In this document: in pieces, positions 17,841 to 26,447 of the stretch
Layout of the letters: each line of letters begins with the position of its first letter
Position numbering within the stretch: position 1 is the first letter of the stretch
Assembly (NCBI RefSeq): GCF_014641695.1
Contig: NZ_BMIF01000005.1
Coordinates: 124,001-188,000, forward strand
DNA: 64,000 bases
Source of the DNA: Nitratireductor aestuarii
GTDB lineage: Bacteria; Pseudomonadota; Alphaproteobacteria; Rhizobiales; Rhizobiaceae
Reading direction: 5' to 3'
The notes under the pieces: model-generated
Databases searched by the model: none
What the model was told of the DNA's origin: nothing
What the model saw: the letters and a program-made list of their open reading frames with translations, nothing else
Program-made: the position numbers and the translations under genes

Positions 17841-18829
17841 TGCTGCTGGAAGTCAGAGATCTCCATGTAACGCTGCCGGACCAGGGGCAACAGCTCCGCG
17901 CCGTCCGCGGCATCGATCTGGAAGTGCCGGCAGGCGAAACGCTCTGCCTCGTGGGCGAATCCGGCTGTGGCAAGTCGATGACAGCGCTTGCGCTGATGCA
18001 GCTTCTGCCGCGCAATGCAAAGCTTTCCGCCGAAAAGATACGGCTGGGCGAGACCGAGCTTACCAAGCTGTCGGAACGGAAGATGTCCGCGCTGCGCGGC
18101 CGCAAGATCTCGATGATCTTCCAGGAACCGATGACGGCGCTGAACCCGGTCTTCACCATCGGCGACCAGCTGCGTTCCGTCTATCGGCGGCACACCGGCG
18201 CGAACAAGCAGGAGGCGCAGGCGCGTGCCATCGAAGTGCTGGAAAGCGTCGGCCTCACCAATGCCGCCGTGCGGCTCGGGCAGTTCCCGCACCAGCTTTC
18301 CGGTGGTTTGCGCCAGCGCGTGCTGATCGCCATGGCGCTGATGTGCGAGCCCGAGATGATCATCTGTGACGAGCCGACGACCGCGCTCGACGTGACGACC
18401 CAGGCGCAGATCCTGCGTATCCTGAAGGACGCGCAAGATAAGCGAAAGATGGGAATGATCTTCATCACCCATGACCTCGGCGTGGTCGCGCGCATCGCAG
18501 ACCGCGTGGCGGTGATGTATGCCGGCCGCATCGTCGAGATCGGACCGCGCGCCGCCGTGCTGCAGAACCCTGCGCACCCTTACACCCGGGGGCTGATCGC
18601 CTCAGTGCCGCGTCCGAAGGATGAGAGCGCCGAAGGAGCACGGCTCGCGAGTATTCCCGGCAATGTTCCGGCCTTCCATCGGGAGGACCAGCGCTGCCCG
18701 TTCCTCTCCCGTTGCCCGAAGCGGATGGAAGTGTGTACCCGTGAGGCTCCGCCGAAGCGCACGAGACACTGGGATCAGCACGTGTTCTGCCACCTTCCGC
18801 TTGAAGAACAGGAAGTTCAGCCCGCATGA
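17840..18829 (+). CDS. Peptide-type ABC transporter ATP-binding protein, DppD type
   Basis: 329 residues. Walker A GESGCGKS, Q-loop FQEPMTALNP, signature LSGGLRQRV and Walker B MIICDEPTTALD are all intact. The C-terminal oligopeptide-transporter extension carries the cysteine-containing motif RCPFLSRCPKRMEVC, which may hold a metal cluster. Starts on the final A of the preceding TGA. Confidence 0.94.
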   Translation: MLLEVRDLHVTLPDQGQQLRAVRGIDLEVPAGETLCLVGESGCGKSMTALALMQLLPRNAKLSAEKIRLGETELTKLSERKMSALRGRKISMIFQEPMTALNPVFTIGDQLRSVYRRHTGANKQEAQARAIEVLESVGLTNAAVRLGQFPHQLSGGLRQRVLIAMALMCEPEMIICDEPTTALDVTTQAQILRILKDAQDKRKMGMIFITHDLGVVARIADRVAVMYAGRIVEIGPRAAVLQNPAHPYTRGLIASVPRPKDESAEGARLASIPGNVPAFHREDQRCPFLSRCPKRMEVCTREAPPKRTRHWDQHVFCHLPLEEQEVQPA

Positions 18830-19839
18830 CCACGCCCATCATCGAGGCCCGTGGCCTGACCCATATCTATTCGGTGCGCAGCGGCCTTATCGGTCGCGCG
18901 AGACCGTTGCGGGCGCTGCACGACGTATCGCTTTCCATCGGCGAGGGCGAAATCCTTGGCGTCGTCGGCGAATCCGGCTGCGGCAAGAGTACGCTGGCGC
19001 GCATCCTGCTTGGATTGGAAACCCCGACTGCGGGCGAGGTCTTGCTGGAAGGGCGTCCGATCGCGAGCTATCCGCGCCGTGAACGGGCGTTGGCCGTGCA
19101 GCCCGTCTTTCAGGATCCCTACGGCTCGCTGAACCCCTCCATGTCGGTAGAAGATCTGATCGCGCTGCCGCTCCACATCCACAGCATCGGGCCGAAGCAC
19201 GAACGACAGCAGAAGGTGGCGCGCATAGCCGATCAGGTGGGACTTCCCCGCCGGGCGCTTGCGGCCAACCCGAGCCAGCTTTCGGGCGGACAGCGCCAGC
19301 GCGTCGCGATCGCCAGGGCGCTGGTTGCCGGCCCGCGGCTGGTGATCTGCGACGAGCCTACCTCGGCGCTCGACGTCTCCGTTCAGGCGCAGATCCTCAA
19401 CCTGCTGCTCGACCTGCGTGCCGAGCATCGCATCGCCATGCTCTTCATCTCGCACAACCTCTCGGTGATCGAGTACATGACAGACCGGATGATGGTCATG
19501 TATCTCGGCCGGGTGGTCGAGAGCGGCTCGACGAAGGAGACCTTCGCGGCCCCAAGCCATCCGTACACGGCTGTCCTCAAGGAAGCAGTCTTCACGCCCG
19601 ATGATGAAAACGGCGTACCGGATCTGGGCCTGCGCGGCAATTTTCCGAATGCCATGGACATCCCGTCGGGCTGCGTCTTCCACCCGCGTTGTCCCGTCGC
19701 GCGGGCCGAATGCGCCACCATTTATCCGACGCTTGAGCGGCATGGCGCGAGCGACCACCGGAGCGCCTGCCTCTTTCCCCTGAATGCGCCAGAAGGCGTG
19801 CGGCACGACACACCTGCCGAAGCATCCCCTTCGGCATGA
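18826..19839 (+). CDS. Peptide-type ABC transporter ATP-binding protein, DppF type
   Basis: 337 residues. Walker A GESGCGKS, Q-loop FQDPYGSLNP, signature LSGGQRQRV and Walker B LVICDEPTSALD are all present. The C-terminal extension has GCVFHPRCPVARAEC. Overlaps its neighbours on both sides by ATGA. With the DppD-type protein it makes the heterodimeric ATPase. Confidence 0.94.
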   Translation: MTTPIIEARGLTHIYSVRSGLIGRARPLRALHDVSLSIGEGEILGVVGESGCGKSTLARILLGLETPTAGEVLLEGRPIASYPRRERALAVQPVFQDPYGSLNPSMSVEDLIALPLHIHSIGPKHERQQKVARIADQVGLPRRALAANPSQLSGGQRQRVAIARALVAGPRLVICDEPTSALDVSVQAQILNLLLDLRAEHRIAMLFISHNLSVIEYMTDRMMVMYLGRVVESGSTKETFAAPSHPYTAVLKEAVFTPDDENGVPDLGLRGNFPNAMDIPSGCVFHPRCPVARAECATIYPTLERHGASDHRSACLFPLNAPEGVRHDTPAEASPSA

Positions 19840-20564
19840 TCGACATGCTCTGGACATGGCCAGGGCTCGCCGCAGCCATAGCTCTTGTGGCTGCGGGAGC
19901 GATACAAGGCAGCACAGGCTTCGGGTTCAACATGCTCGCAGCACCCCTGCTCGCCGTGCTGGATCCCGCGTTCGTTCCTGGCCCGATGATTGCCGTGGCA
20001 ACGCTGGTATCGGCTGGCGGCGTGGTGAGCGAATTCAATGCCATCAACCGCACTGACCTCGGCTTTGCCCTGGGGGGCCGCGTTCTCTCGGCAACGCTTG
20101 CCGCGCTCTTGATCGGCGTAATGAGCCAGGAAGCCTTCGCCGCACTCTTCGGAACAGCCGTACTGATGGGAGTTGTTCTGAGCCTCGGCGGCCTGCGGAT
20201 TGCCGCGCGCCCGTCAACGCTCTTTGCGGCAGGCACGCTGTCCGGCTTCATGGGGACGCTCACCTCCATCGGCGCGCCGCCCATGGCGATCGTCTATCAG
20301 GACACGGGCGGCACCCGGATGCGGGCTACGCTGAACGCCTATTTCGTCGTCGGTGGCCTGATCTCGCTTACCGCGCTCTTCCTGACAGGTCATTTCGGTT
20401 GGCAGGAGGTGAAACTCGCCTGCCTGATGACGCCCTTTGCCTTTGCAGGCCTTCTTCTTTCGAGATGGGGGCGGATGATCGTCGATCGCGGCGGCATCAA
20501 GCCCATTGTGCTGACCGTTTCCACCGCGTCAGCGGCGATCCTGCTGTTCCGCGCCTTTGCCTGA
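19836..20564 (+). CDS. TSUP (TauE/SafE) family membrane permease
   Basis: 242 residues, about eight hydrophobic segments. The GSTGFGFNMLAAPLLAV stretch near residues 22-38 and a similar internal repeat (SGFMGTLTSIGAPPMAIVY) are typical of the TSUP family, which moves sulfite, sulfoacetate, taurine or other small organic anions. It is coupled by ATGA to the last ABC subunit, so it belongs to the same transcript. It may export a sulfur-containing or carboxylate by-product of the imported compound (inference). Converges with the cco operon, 8 bases away. Confidence 0.85.
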   Translation: MIDMLWTWPGLAAAIALVAAGAIQGSTGFGFNMLAAPLLAVLDPAFVPGPMIAVATLVSAGGVVSEFNAINRTDLGFALGGRVLSATLAALLIGVMSQEAFAALFGTAVLMGVVLSLGGLRIAARPSTLFAAGTLSGFMGTLTSIGAPPMAIVYQDTGGTRMRATLNAYFVVGGLISLTALFLTGHFGWQEVKLACLMTPFAFAGLLLSRWGRMIVDRGGIKPIVLTVSTASAAILLFRAFA

Positions 20565-20572
20565 GCGGCAGA

Positions 20573-20704
20573 TCAAACGAGCCGCAGGAGCACGGTAATC
20601 ACCGTCACCGCGAGGACGATCAGGCTAGGCACGATCACCGCAGCACCCAGCAGAAATGCCGTTATGCCCACCCACTCGCTTCGTTCGTCAGCCGTTCTTT
20701 CCAT
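20573..20704 (-). CDS. Small single-helix membrane protein at the end of the cco operon
   Basis: 43 residues from the ATG at 20704, reading MERTADERSEW and then one long hydrophobic helix to the end. The start lies inside the last codons of ccoS, with AGAGGCAGG ahead of it. I do not recognise the family. Its placement suggests an accessory to the oxidase or simply a short membrane peptide; the reading frame is short enough that it may not be a gene. Confidence 0.45.
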   Translation of the reverse strand: MERTADERSEWVGITAFLLGAAVIVPSLIVLAVTVITVLLRLV

Positions 20705-20930
20705 AACCTGCCTCTTCACCCGTTGAACGCTGCGCTGAACGTTTGCGTTCCGTCTCCGCCACATCGTCGGGATGACGCGGCAGCGGCTTGTCCTCTTCAT
20801 CGAGAAGCAGCCGCACCGCAGCCCCATCGAGATCTTCCAGCTGTCCGCTCTTCAGGCTCCACAGAAAGGCGAAGAGCCCCACCGTTCCCATGCCGAGCGC
20901 GAGCAGCACCAGCCAGAAAAGCGCGTTCAT
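20688..20930 (-). CDS. ccoS: Cytochrome cbb3 oxidase assembly protein CcoS
   Basis: 80 residues: one N-terminal membrane helix (LFWLVLLALGMGTVGLFAFLW) followed by SLKSGQLEDLDGAAVRLL, the CcoS/FixS signature, and a charged tail with LPRHPDD. CcoS is required for cofactor insertion into cbb3 oxidase. Here it is 6 bases downstream of the DUF2189 gene; the usual ccoG, ccoH and ccoI neighbours are not in the window. Confidence 0.9.
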   Translation of the reverse strand: MNALFWLVLLALGMGTVGLFAFLWSLKSGQLEDLDGAAVRLLLDEEDKPLPRHPDDVAETERKRSAQRSTGEEAGYGKNG

Positions 20931-20936
20931 CTGCCA

Positions 20937-21755
20937 TCATTCCTGCGGCCGCGCGATAGCACGGTAGGCGTGCCAGGTCGCGTGACCAAGGAGCGGGAAG
21001 ATGATCACCATGCCGATCAGCCCGGTCAGCACCGACAGGGCGAACAGCGCCAGCACCATTGCGCCCCAGCCGATGAGCGCGGGAAGGTTGTTCCATACGA
21101 GCCGCATGCTCTCGCCCATGGCCGTCAGTGCATCGACGCGGCGCTCCAGCATCATCGGCATGGAGAACACGCTGATGGCAAAGGCGAAGGCGGCGAAGAG
21201 CCCGCCGATCGCCGTTCCGACGATCAGCATGGTCCAGCCTGAGAGCGTACCGAAGAGCATCTGCGCGATGTGGTCGAGGCCGGGAAACGCAGTCACGCCG
21301 AAGAAGAGCGCGTAGACGAGCACCGCCGCGCGCATCCACAACAGCATGAGCATGCAGAGGAGCAGGCCTGCATAGAATACCTGCGCGCCGGCCCTCGCCC
21401 TTGCGAAAATTATCTGGCCGAAGGTAACGCGTCGCCCGTCTTCCAGCGCCCGGCTCTTTTCATAAAGACCGAGCGCCAGGAAGGGCGCTATGATCATGAA
21501 CCCGGCAAGTGCGGGGAAAAGGATGTAATCGCGGCCGAACGCAAAGAGCGTCCAGACAAAGGCTGCCGACAGGACCAGCACCCCCAGTCCATAGATGATG
21601 CTCGGTACCGGATTGGTCCAGAGGTCGCGCCAGCCCGCGCTCAGCCAGCGGAACCCTTCGGAGGCCGGATAACCGCGCGCAAGACGCGGGTCGCGTGTTT
21701 CCCGCACCGTTGATGTCTGGGTAAGCAGACTGAAGAACTTGCTGGCCTCAGCCAT
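20937..21755 (-). CDS. DUF2189 domain-containing membrane protein
   Basis: 272 residues from the ATG at 21755, which has GAGGGAGA about 6 bases upstream; an in-frame GTG at 21773 is less likely. An N-terminal cytoplasmic segment (~50 residues) precedes about six membrane helices. This matches the DUF2189 family of alphaproteobacterial membrane proteins, whose function is unknown and which I recall near cbb3 genes. It lies between a 64-residue protein and ccoS, so a role in oxidase assembly or respiration is a reasonable guess. Confidence 0.75.
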   Translation of the reverse strand: MAEASKFFSLLTQTSTVRETRDPRLARGYPASEGFRWLSAGWRDLWTNPVPSIIYGLGVLVLSAAFVWTLFAFGRDYILFPALAGFMIIAPFLALGLYEKSRALEDGRRVTFGQIIFARARAGAQVFYAGLLLCMLMLLWMRAAVLVYALFFGVTAFPGLDHIAQMLFGTLSGWTMLIVGTAIGGLFAAFAFAISVFSMPMMLERRVDALTAMGESMRLVWNNLPALIGWGAMVLALFALSVLTGLIGMVIIFPLLGHATWHAYRAIARPQE

Positions 21756-21766
21756 CGTTTTCTCCC

Positions 21767-21961
21767 TCAGCACGCGGACTTTGCCGCGCTATAGGTTCCA
21801 CCTTCACCCGGTGCCTTGACGTGCGCCACACAGCCGGGCTGGGACTGCACAGCGACATAGACGAGATGCGCGTTCGCGCCCACGAAGAGCAGCAGCCCCG
21901 CTGGCACCAATAGCCAGGCGATGAGGCGGCCGTTGATGCGTCTGCGCGTCTGCCCCGTCAT
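21767..21961 (-). CDS. Small membrane protein in the cco operon
   Basis: 64 residues with one membrane helix (LIAWLLVPAGLLLFVGANAHLVYVAV, residues ~13-38), then a short outward-facing tail with two cysteines (QPGCVAHVK, KSAC). Start overlaps the ccoP stop by ATGA. Not CcoH, which is much longer. The two periplasmic cysteines could bind metal or form a disulfide; function unknown. Confidence 0.7.
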   Translation of the reverse strand: MTGQTRRRINGRLIAWLLVPAGLLLFVGANAHLVYVAVQSQPGCVAHVKAPGEGGTYSAAKSAC

Positions 21962-22839
21962 GGCTGCCGGTTCCCGAGATCATGGACGTAGAGCGACAGC
22001 ATGCGGATCTCCGCGTTGGTCAGCCGTTCGTCCCACGTCGGCATATGACCCTGCCGGCCACCGTGAACGGTTGCGATGATAGTGTCCAGGTCGCCGCCGT
22101 AGAGCCAGTAGTTGTCTGTCAGGTTGGGTGCGCCAGCCTCGGCACTGCCCTCGCCGGTTTCGCCATGGCAGGCGGAACAGGTTTCGGCAAAAACCTGCTG
22201 ACCCGCCTCGATGCGCTCGACGTTCTCAGGCGTCGAGAATTCGGGATGGGTGAGCGAATAGACATAGGCCGCCACGGCGCGCACCTGATCGCGCTCCAGC
22301 ATCCCGTCACGCCCGAAGGCTGGCATCTGCCCGATGCGGCTTTCCGGATGCTCCGTGTTGACGCCGACGCGCATGGTTTGTTCGATCGCTTCCGGACCGC
22401 TGCCCCAGATCCAGTCGCCATCCGTCAGATCCGGATAATTGGCGCGACCGCGGGCATCCCTGCCATGGCAGGCTGCGCAATTGTCGCCAAAGAGCTGCCG
22501 GCCGCTGGATCGAACGATCTGCATAAGATTCTCGTCGGCAAGAATCTGGTCGTACGGTTCGGATTCGATCCGGGCCATCCAGTCCTGCCGCGCCTGCTGG
22601 CCTTCAACCACGCGCTCCTCCACCGTCGTGCGCTGGTCGATACCGAGCAGCCCTTTGGTATAGGTCGTGCCCAGTGGCCAGGTAGGTGCGAAGAACCACC
22701 ACGCGACGGCCCAGATATGCGTGACGATCAGGAACAGGAGGATGCCGCGCGGCACCGGGGTATCAAGCTCCTTGATGCCGTTCCATTCGTGACCGGTGGT
22801 TTCCCGGCCGGTGACCGGATCCTGTTCCTTCACTTCCAT
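21958..22839 (-). CDS. ccoP: Cytochrome cbb3 oxidase diheme subunit CcoP
   Basis: 293 residues. N-terminal CcoP domain with HEWNGIKELDTPVP and one membrane helix, then two periplasmic cytochrome c domains with haem motifs CAACH and CSACH. Passes electrons from CcoO and the bc1/c chain to CcoN. The start lies inside the end of ccoQ (10-base overlap). Confidence 0.96.
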   Translation of the reverse strand: MEVKEQDPVTGRETTGHEWNGIKELDTPVPRGILLFLIVTHIWAVAWWFFAPTWPLGTTYTKGLLGIDQRTTVEERVVEGQQARQDWMARIESEPYDQILADENLMQIVRSSGRQLFGDNCAACHGRDARGRANYPDLTDGDWIWGSGPEAIEQTMRVGVNTEHPESRIGQMPAFGRDGMLERDQVRAVAAYVYSLTHPEFSTPENVERIEAGQQVFAETCSACHGETGEGSAEAGAPNLTDNYWLYGGDLDTIIATVHGGRQGHMPTWDERLTNAEIRMLSLYVHDLGNRQP

Positions 22840-23000
22840 GGCTTGTCGTCCTGATCGAGGATGCTCTTCTTGGCGCGATCGAAACGCTTTCGGTTGGAAG
22901 GCCAGAATGCGTAGATCAGCACGCAGATGAAAAATCCGAGCAGATAGAAGAGACCCCAGCTCTTGGAGAAGGCGACGAGTGTGTTGTGATCAATCTCCAT
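22830..23000 (-). CDS. ccoQ: Cytochrome cbb3 oxidase small subunit CcoQ
   Basis: 56 residues translated by hand from the ATG at 23000 to the TGA at 22830-22832. Begins MEIDHNTLVAFSKSWGLFYL, followed by one membrane helix and FWPSNRKRFDRAK, the CcoQ/FixQ signature. CcoQ stabilises the CcoN-CcoO-CcoP complex. It overlaps ccoP by 10 bases and starts 10 bases after ccoO. Confidence 0.93.
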   Translation of the reverse strand: MEIDHNTLVAFSKSWGLFYLLGFFICVLIYAFWPSNRKRFDRAKKSILDQDDKPWK

Positions 23001-23010
23001 CGCGCCCTCC

Positions 23011-23763
23011 TCACTCCACCGGTTCCGGAGGAAGTTCAGGCGCTGCGGTGTTCTGGTAGGCCGCAGTGGTCAGCCGTCCCAGCACCTGCAGGTAGGCCAC
23101 CAGCGCGTCCATTTCGGTGACTTGCGTGGCAACGCCATCGAAGGCCCGCACCTGCGTTGCCTCGCCGTAACGTTCGGAAACGCCGGAGGCGAAATCGGTG
23201 TCCGGCACCGCCTGCCCGTAGGCGTCACGGGCTGCATTCTCCACCATCTCGTCCGTATAGGGCACGCCCAACGTCTGCTGCACGGCAAGATGCTGCGAAA
23301 GATCGTTGAGATTGAGCGGCGTGCGCGCCAGATAGGCATAGGCCGGCATGTTCGACTCCGGCACCACGTCGCGCGGGTTCATCAGATGCGCCACGTGCCA
23401 GAAGTCCGAATACTTGCCGCCGATGCGCGCCAAATCTGGTCCGGTGCGCTTGGAGCCCCATTGCATGGGCCGGTCGTACTTGGACTCGACCGCGAGCGAG
23501 TAAGGGCCGTAGCGCTCGACTTCGTCCTGCAACGTGCGGATCATCTGGCTGTGACAGGCGTAGCAGCCTTCGCGCACGTAGATGTTGCGGCCTGCGAGTT
23601 CCAGCGGCGTGTAGACGCGCATGTCTGGCGCTTCCTCGACGGTGCCGTCGATGGTGAAGAGCGGCGCGATCTCGATAATGCCGCCAACGCTTGCCGCAGC
23701 AACGATGGCAATGGCAAAGCCGATGGAGGAACGTTCGATCTTGCGGTGAAAGAGTTCAGCCAT
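23011..23763 (-). CDS. ccoO: Cytochrome cbb3 oxidase monoheme subunit CcoO
   Basis: 250 residues. One N-terminal membrane anchor (GFAIAIVAAASVGGIIEIAPLF) and one haem c site CYACHSQ; the axial methionine is probably in PESNMPAY. The RTGPDLARIGGKY motif is typical of CcoO. Starts 3 bases after ccoN. Confidence 0.96.
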   Translation of the reverse strand: MAELFHRKIERSSIGFAIAIVAAASVGGIIEIAPLFTIDGTVEEAPDMRVYTPLELAGRNIYVREGCYACHSQMIRTLQDEVERYGPYSLAVESKYDRPMQWGSKRTGPDLARIGGKYSDFWHVAHLMNPRDVVPESNMPAYAYLARTPLNLNDLSQHLAVQQTLGVPYTDEMVENAARDAYGQAVPDTDFASGVSERYGEATQVRAFDGVATQVTEMDALVAYLQVLGRLTTAAYQNTAAPELPPEPVE

Positions 23764-23766
23764 CAG

Positions 23767-25407
23767 TCATTCTCCCGGCACAGCGGCAGCGGTTTCAGGC
23801 GCATCCGGGGTCGCCGGCACCGTGGACGGGACCGCCTTCACCGTCATCCAGATGTTGTAGCAGCCGATCGCTGCCCCAATCAGGAACAGGAGCCCGCCGA
23901 AAGCGCGCGCGATGTAGTAGGGATACATGGCGACCAGCGAATCCACGAAGGAATAGGCAAGGGTGTTTTCGCCCGTATAGGTGCGCCACATCAGGCCCTG
24001 GATGATGCCCGAGTTCCACATGGCGAAGATGTAGATCAGCGTTCCGGCAATCGCGAGCCAGAAGTGCCACTCGATCAGTGCCGCCGAGTACATGCGCTCC
24101 CGCTTCCACAGCGTGGGCACGAGCGTGTAGATCGAGCCGAAGGTGATGAGCGCCACCCATCCAAGCGCACCGGCGTGAACATGGCCCACCGTCCAGTCTG
24201 TGTAGTGCGAAAGCGCGTTAACCGGACGGATCGCGAGGAACGAACCCTCGAAGGTCGAGAGGCCGTAGAAGACGGCCGCTGCCATCATGAAGCGGAGGGT
24301 CGCATCGCTGCGCACCCGGTCCCAGGCACCATTCAGCGTGAGCAGCGCGTTGCCTGCCGACGCCCATGAGGGCACCAGCAGCATCACCGAGAACGTCATG
24401 CCGAGCGTCTGCACCCAGTGCGGCAACGCCGTGTAATGCAGATGGTGCGAACCCGCCCACATGTAAAAGAAGACAATGCCCCAGAAGCTCAGGATCGACA
24501 GGCGGTAGGAGAAGATCGGTCGTTGGGCGCGGACCGGCAGGTAGTAATAGAGCATGCCGAGAAAGCCGGCGGTGAGGAAAAAGGCCACGGCATTATGCCC
24601 GTACCACCATTGCACCATCGCATCCTGCACGCCGGGCCAGATCGTGTAGCTCTTGGCACTGCTCCAGGCGATCGGGATGGCGAGGTTGTTGACGATGTGC
24701 AGCATCGCGACAACCAGGATGAAGGCCATGAAGTACCAGTTGGCGACGTAGATGTGCGGTTCCTTGCGCCGCGCCAGCGTGCGCAGATAGAGGATGAAAT
24801 AGGTGACCCACACCACGACGAGCCAGAGGTCGGCGTACCACTCGGCTTCCGCATATTCCTTGGACTGCGTGACGCCGATGAAATAGCCGCTGACCGCCAG
24901 CACGCAGAAAAGGTTGTAACCAAAGAGCACGAACCAGGGGCTCACCTGCCCCGCAAGCCGCGCACGGGAGGTGCGCTGTACCACGTGGAAGGAGGTCGCT
25001 ATCAGCGCATTGCCGCCGAAGCCGAAAATGATGCCGCTGGTGTGCGTCGGCCGCAGGCGGCCAAAGGTTGACCAGGCTGCATCGAAGGCGAGATTGGGCC
25101 AGGCGAGTTGCGCCGCCACCCAGACACCCATGAACATGCCGAAGATCGCCCAGGCCATGGCCAGCACGATGCCCACCTTGATCGGGTCATCGTAGTAGGA
25201 GGCCTCACGGTCCTCCACCGGTTCCGGCGCGTAAATGGCCGAAAGCACGGGATAGAGCAGCGCGGCCGCGAAGATCATCACGATCACGCCGTGGACGCCC
25301 AGTTGGTTGGAATTGCCGAAGGCTGCCATCAGCAAGCCAACCACGGCAACAGCCACGAGGATAAAGGAAGCGGATTGGCGTTCCGAATAGGTGAGCTTGT
25401 CGATCAT
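23767..25407 (-). CDS. ccoN: Cytochrome cbb3 oxidase catalytic subunit CcoN
   Basis: 546 residues, twelve or more membrane helices, with the haem-copper oxidase core. Visible features include FGGNALIATSFHVVQRT and the copper-site region WWYGHNAVAFFLTAGFLG, with later histidines at GSHHLHY and DWTVGHVHAGALGW. It reduces O2 at low oxygen. The ATG at 25407 overlaps the stop of the nsrR-like gene by ATGA, so oxidase and regulator share a message. Confidence 0.96.
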   Translation of the reverse strand: MIDKLTYSERQSASFILVAVAVVGLLMAAFGNSNQLGVHGVIVMIFAAALLYPVLSAIYAPEPVEDREASYYDDPIKVGIVLAMAWAIFGMFMGVWVAAQLAWPNLAFDAAWSTFGRLRPTHTSGIIFGFGGNALIATSFHVVQRTSRARLAGQVSPWFVLFGYNLFCVLAVSGYFIGVTQSKEYAEAEWYADLWLVVVWVTYFILYLRTLARRKEPHIYVANWYFMAFILVVAMLHIVNNLAIPIAWSSAKSYTIWPGVQDAMVQWWYGHNAVAFFLTAGFLGMLYYYLPVRAQRPIFSYRLSILSFWGIVFFYMWAGSHHLHYTALPHWVQTLGMTFSVMLLVPSWASAGNALLTLNGAWDRVRSDATLRFMMAAAVFYGLSTFEGSFLAIRPVNALSHYTDWTVGHVHAGALGWVALITFGSIYTLVPTLWKRERMYSAALIEWHFWLAIAGTLIYIFAMWNSGIIQGLMWRTYTGENTLAYSFVDSLVAMYPYYIARAFGGLLFLIGAAIGCYNIWMTVKAVPSTVPATPDAPETAAAVPGE

Positions 25408-25892
25408 GCCAGTTGGCCTCCCGGGCCATCAGCCGAGTGCTTCGGGCTACTGGTCTCCCCCACCACAGCCAGCAGTTCAAACAAGTCAGCAGAGTTTACA
25501 ACAATATCTGCCAAGGTGTGAGCGTCAAAAACAGCGAGGAAAGCGTTGAGCGCCTTGCGGAATACGCCTTTAAGCTTACACGCGGGGGAAATGACGCAAG
25601 CGCCGCCCCCGGCGCCCATGCATTCCACCAGGGCAAAGCTGTCCTCCATCTGGCGAATGACCTGCCCGAGGTTGATCTCTTCCGGCGACCGGGCGAGCGC
25701 AATCCCGCCAGCGCGTCCACGCAAGGTCTTGACGTAGCCGAGCTTGCCGAGCCTGAGCGCAACCTTCAGAAGATGGTTGCGGGAGAGGTTGTAGGCTTCC
25801 GCCACATCGCCAACCCTGCAGGCCCGGTCGGGCTGTACCGCGAGATACATCAGAAGCCTGAGCGCATAGTCGGTCTGGTAGGTGACCCGCAT
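25404..25892 (-). CDS. nsrR: Rrf2-family [Fe-S] regulator, NsrR-like
   Basis: 162 residues from MRVTYQTDYALRLL (ATG at 25892); a longer upstream extension overlaps the haemoglobin gene and is rejected. Winged helix with AEAYNLSRNHLLKVALRLGK, then the three-cysteine cluster segment CMGAGGGACVISPAC, the spacing class seen in NsrR. NsrR loses DNA binding when nitric oxide attacks its Fe-S cluster. It lies between a truncated haemoglobin gene and ccoN, which fits a nitric-oxide switch. Distinguishing it from other Rrf2 regulators such as RirA needs phylogeny. Confidence 0.82.
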   Translation of the reverse strand: MRVTYQTDYALRLLMYLAVQPDRACRVGDVAEAYNLSRNHLLKVALRLGKLGYVKTLRGRAGGIALARSPEEINLGQVIRQMEDSFALVECMGAGGGACVISPACKLKGVFRKALNAFLAVFDAHTLADIVVNSADLFELLAVVGETSSPKHSADGPGGQLA

Positions 25893-25902
25893 CGCTGCCC
25901 CC

Positions 25903-26364
25903 CTACTCCGGCCGAATGCCAGCGGCAGGAAGACGGAAGAACATCGCCAGCTGCAGGCTTTGCGCAATCCGCTCCGCCCGCTCGATGAAGACCTCGGCGA
26001 CATCCGGCTCGCAGCGTTCCCCGACAGTCTCACGGAACAGGCCAAGCCAGATCTGGAAATCTTCCGGCACCACCTGCTTGAGCTTCATGTGGGCGGGGAC
26101 CGGGCGGCCGTTATAGGCGCCGTTCTTCAGGATCACCGCGCACCAGAAGTCGGTCATCTTTTCCAGATGCGGCTCCCAATGGTCACCGATCTCGCTTTCG
26201 AAGATGGAGCCGAGACGCTCGTCACGACGCACCTTGCCGTAGAAGGCACGGACCAGCGACCCGATGAACGCGCGGTCCACCTGCGGATGATCAAGCGCGA
26301 CCTCCGGAACCGGACGATTGATGCGACGCGCAAGAGTTGCGTTCTGCTGATCGTGTTCTGGCAT
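25903..26364 (-). CDS. Group III truncated haemoglobin
   Basis: 153 residues. Shows the trHb3 pattern: FYGKVRRDERLGSIF, DHWEPHLEKMTDFWC, then YNGRPVPAHMKL whose histidine is the likely proximal haem ligand, and an E-x-F-x-x-W (EDFQIW) segment. Group III globins are linked to nitric oxide or oxygen protection under low oxygen. First gene of the operon; the nsrR-like gene follows after 10 bases. Confidence 0.9.
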   Translation of the reverse strand: MPEHDQQNATLARRINRPVPEVALDHPQVDRAFIGSLVRAFYGKVRRDERLGSIFESEIGDHWEPHLEKMTDFWCAVILKNGAYNGRPVPAHMKLKQVVPEDFQIWLGLFRETVGERCEPDVAEVFIERAERIAQSLQLAMFFRLPAAGIRPE

Positions 26365-26387
26365 GAGGTCACCTGCCCTGGAATCAA

Positions 26388-26408
26388 AGTGGTATTAGAA
26401 ATACCTCT
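26388..26408 (-). promoter_or_regulatory. Palindromic operator over the predicted promoter of the haemoglobin-nsrR-cco operon
   Basis: The core GGTATTAGAAATACC (26391-26405) is a perfect 6-bp inverted repeat around AGA; the flanks extend pairing to 8 of 9 positions over 21 bp. On the minus strand a TTGTCT (26427-26422) lies about 17 bases before GTATTT/TATTTC, so the palindrome would cover the -10 box. That is where an NsrR-type repressor would sit. The promoter match is weak and the binding protein is inference. Confidence 0.6.
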
Positions 26409-26432
26409 TTATTGATGAAGAAGACAAGGGCA

Positions 26433-26447
26433 CATGTGTCGCACATG
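26433..26447. promoter_or_regulatory. Second palindrome upstream of the haemoglobin operon
   Basis: CATGTGTCGCACATG, a perfect 6-bp inverted repeat around TCG, lies just upstream of the predicted -35 box and next to the metQ terminator. It could be an activator or second repressor site; no assignment is possible from sequence alone. Confidence 0.35.
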
